A stretch of DNA of 13,886 nucleotides. Source: Minisyncoccota bacterium (GTDB lineage Bacteria; Patescibacteriota; Minisyncoccia; Moranbacterales; GCA-2747515). The position numbers and the translations under genes are program-made. Below the pieces are notes generated by a model, which worked only from the letters and a program-made list of their open reading frames with translations, was not told the DNA's origin and searched no databases. Shown one piece after another: positions 13,030-13,886 of the stretch (positions within the stretch are counted from its first letter, which is position 1; each line of letters starts with the position of its first letter). The DNA lies in contig CALHMM010000062.1 of NCBI GenBank assembly GCA_938034715.1, forward strand, positions 1 through 13,886, written 5' to 3'.

Positions 13030-13886
13030 ATGAAAAAGATTAAAAAAGCAATCCTTCCTGTTGCAGGATTTGGTACACGTTTTCTTCCTGCTACAAAGAG
13101 CTGCCCAAAGGAAATGCTCCCGATTGTTGATAAGCCAGTGATTCAGTATCTCGTAGAAGAGGCTGTGGCTAGCGGAATTGAAGAGATCATTTTTGTCACA
13201 GGGCGCGGCAAGCGGGCAATCGAAGATCATTTTGATGTTGCTTATGAGCTTGAGAAGACTCTAGTGGAAAAAGGTAAGACAGAAATTCTCGAAGAAGTAG
13301 AGCAAATCGCAAAGCTTGCGAAGTTCACTTATGTACGTCAATCATTGCCACTCGGGGACGGACATGCACTCCTGCAGGCTGCACACATTGCAAATGATGA
13401 GCCTGTGCTCGTATTGTTTGGAGATTGTATCTATGATTCAAATGTACCGGCATCGAAGCAGTTGATTGATGCATACGATAAATACGGGACGAGCATAATT
13501 GGAACCACTACTGTAGGCGATGATGAAGTGTCGCAGTTTGGCGTAATTGAAGGCGAGAGAGAGCATGATGGCACACTGAAAATGTCACGTATGCTTGAAA
13601 AACCTGATCCTTCTGAAACGGAGTCACGTCAAGTTGCTGTCGGGAAATATATTGTCACACCAGAAATCATGGATATCCTTGGTGGGATGACAGACGGTGC
13701 TTCTGGCGAAATTCGTCTTGCAGATGCATTTGAAATTGCTCTTGGAAAAGATGGCGAGATTCGATCGCTGCCTCTTGAGGGAACATGGCTGGATACAGGA
13801 GATAAGTTTAATTTCTTACGAGCAACGATTCACCTAGGTTTGAAACACCCGCAACTCAAAGATAAATTACGTGATCACTTGAAGTC
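13030..13886 (+). CDS. galU: UTP--glucose-1-phosphate uridylyltransferase, 3' end beyond the window
   Basis: The frame is open from ATG 13030 to the right edge (285 complete codons); an in-frame TAA at 13021-13023 fixes this ATG as the most upstream possible. GalU makes UDP-glucose for glycan synthesis in the cytoplasm. Motifs: AILPVAGFGTRFLPATKS (7-24) with the nucleotide-binding loop, PKEMLPIVDKPVIQYLVEEA (26-45), VRQSLPLGDGHALLQA (102-117), LFGDCIYDS (129-137) at the metal-binding position, QFGVIEG (169-175), EKP (190-192), GKYIVTPEIMD (205-215), SGEIRLADA (225-233) and WLDTGDKFNFLRA (253-265). Bacterial GalU is about 290-300 residues, so only a few codons are likely missing. The spelling GDGHA, where GLGHA is usual, is a small deviation. 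Together with rmlA it suggests a nucleotide-sugar supply locus continuing to the right. Confidence 0.93.
   Translation, partial: MKKIKKAILPVAGFGTRFLPATKSCPKEMLPIVDKPVIQYLVEEAVASGIEEIIFVTGRGKRAIEDHFDVAYELEKTLVEKGKTEILEEVEQIAKLAKFTYVRQSLPLGDGHALLQAAHIANDEPVLVLFGDCIYDSNVPASKQLIDAYDKYGTSIIGTTTVGDDEVSQFGVIEGEREHDGTLKMSRMLEKPDPSETESRQVAVGKYIVTPEIMDILGGMTDGASGEIRLADAFEIALGKDGEIRSLPLEGTWLDTGDKFNFLRATIHLGLKHPQLKDKLRDHLK

Noticed and set aside
1..13886. CRISPR arrays, insertion sequences and long tandem repeats
   Set aside because: No regularly spaced direct repeats, transposase frames or long duplicated blocks were seen on either strand.

Overview
The window reads as a piece of a small-genome, AT-leaning bacterium, most likely a member of the Candidate Phyla Radiation (Patescibacteria, Parcubacteria-like). 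This placement is an inference. It rests on the sequence character of SecY, MurD, GlyA, the D-aminoacylase-like protein and the DUF2339/thrombospondin-repeat gene pair, on loosely packed genes that each have their own promoter, and on the near absence of Shine-Dalgarno sequences. UGA and UAG both act as stops, so the standard bacterial code fits and the UGA=Gly code of Gracilibacteria/SR1 does not.

Layout, left to right. Bases 1-38 hold the last codons of a formamidopyrimidine-DNA glycosylase (mutM), recognised from its zinc-finger tail. Next come an unrecognised membrane-anchored, cysteine-containing exported protein (131-1228), then ddl on the minus strand (1304-2392). Divergent from ddl are a DUF2339 polytopic membrane protein (2547-4592) and a secreted, membrane-anchored protein with Ca-binding thrombospondin type 3 repeats (4654-5841). 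secY follows (5956-7224), alone and outside its usual ribosomal-protein operon. After it are a strong promoter, tRNA-Lys(TTT) and a terminator. Next is an unusual 120-nt palindromic non-coding element whose two ends are copies of the 3' end of that tRNA, closed by its own terminator. The rest is a D-aminoacylase-like amidohydrolase lacking most metal ligands (7755-9335), murD (9445-10842), glyA (10952-12196), a short-form rmlA (12272-12997) and a nearly complete galU that runs off the right edge (13030 onward).

How the genes fit together. ddl and murD supply peptidoglycan precursor synthesis. rmlA and galU make dTDP- and UDP-glucose for surface polysaccharide. secY is the export channel through which the signal-peptide and membrane proteins here must pass. 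glyA feeds one-carbon metabolism. Apart from the possible DUF2339/TSP3 and rmlA/galU pairs, the genes look monocistronic: most have a TATAAT-like box, often with a TGN extension, 4-50 nt before the start codon.

The most interesting stretch is 7320-7690. It contains a promoter, a hairpin before the tRNA, the tRNA, its terminator, and the tRNA-end-derived palindromic element, which has internal hairpins and a second terminator. This is the best candidate for an undescribed element. The second is the D-aminoacylase-like protein with its metal site dismantled.
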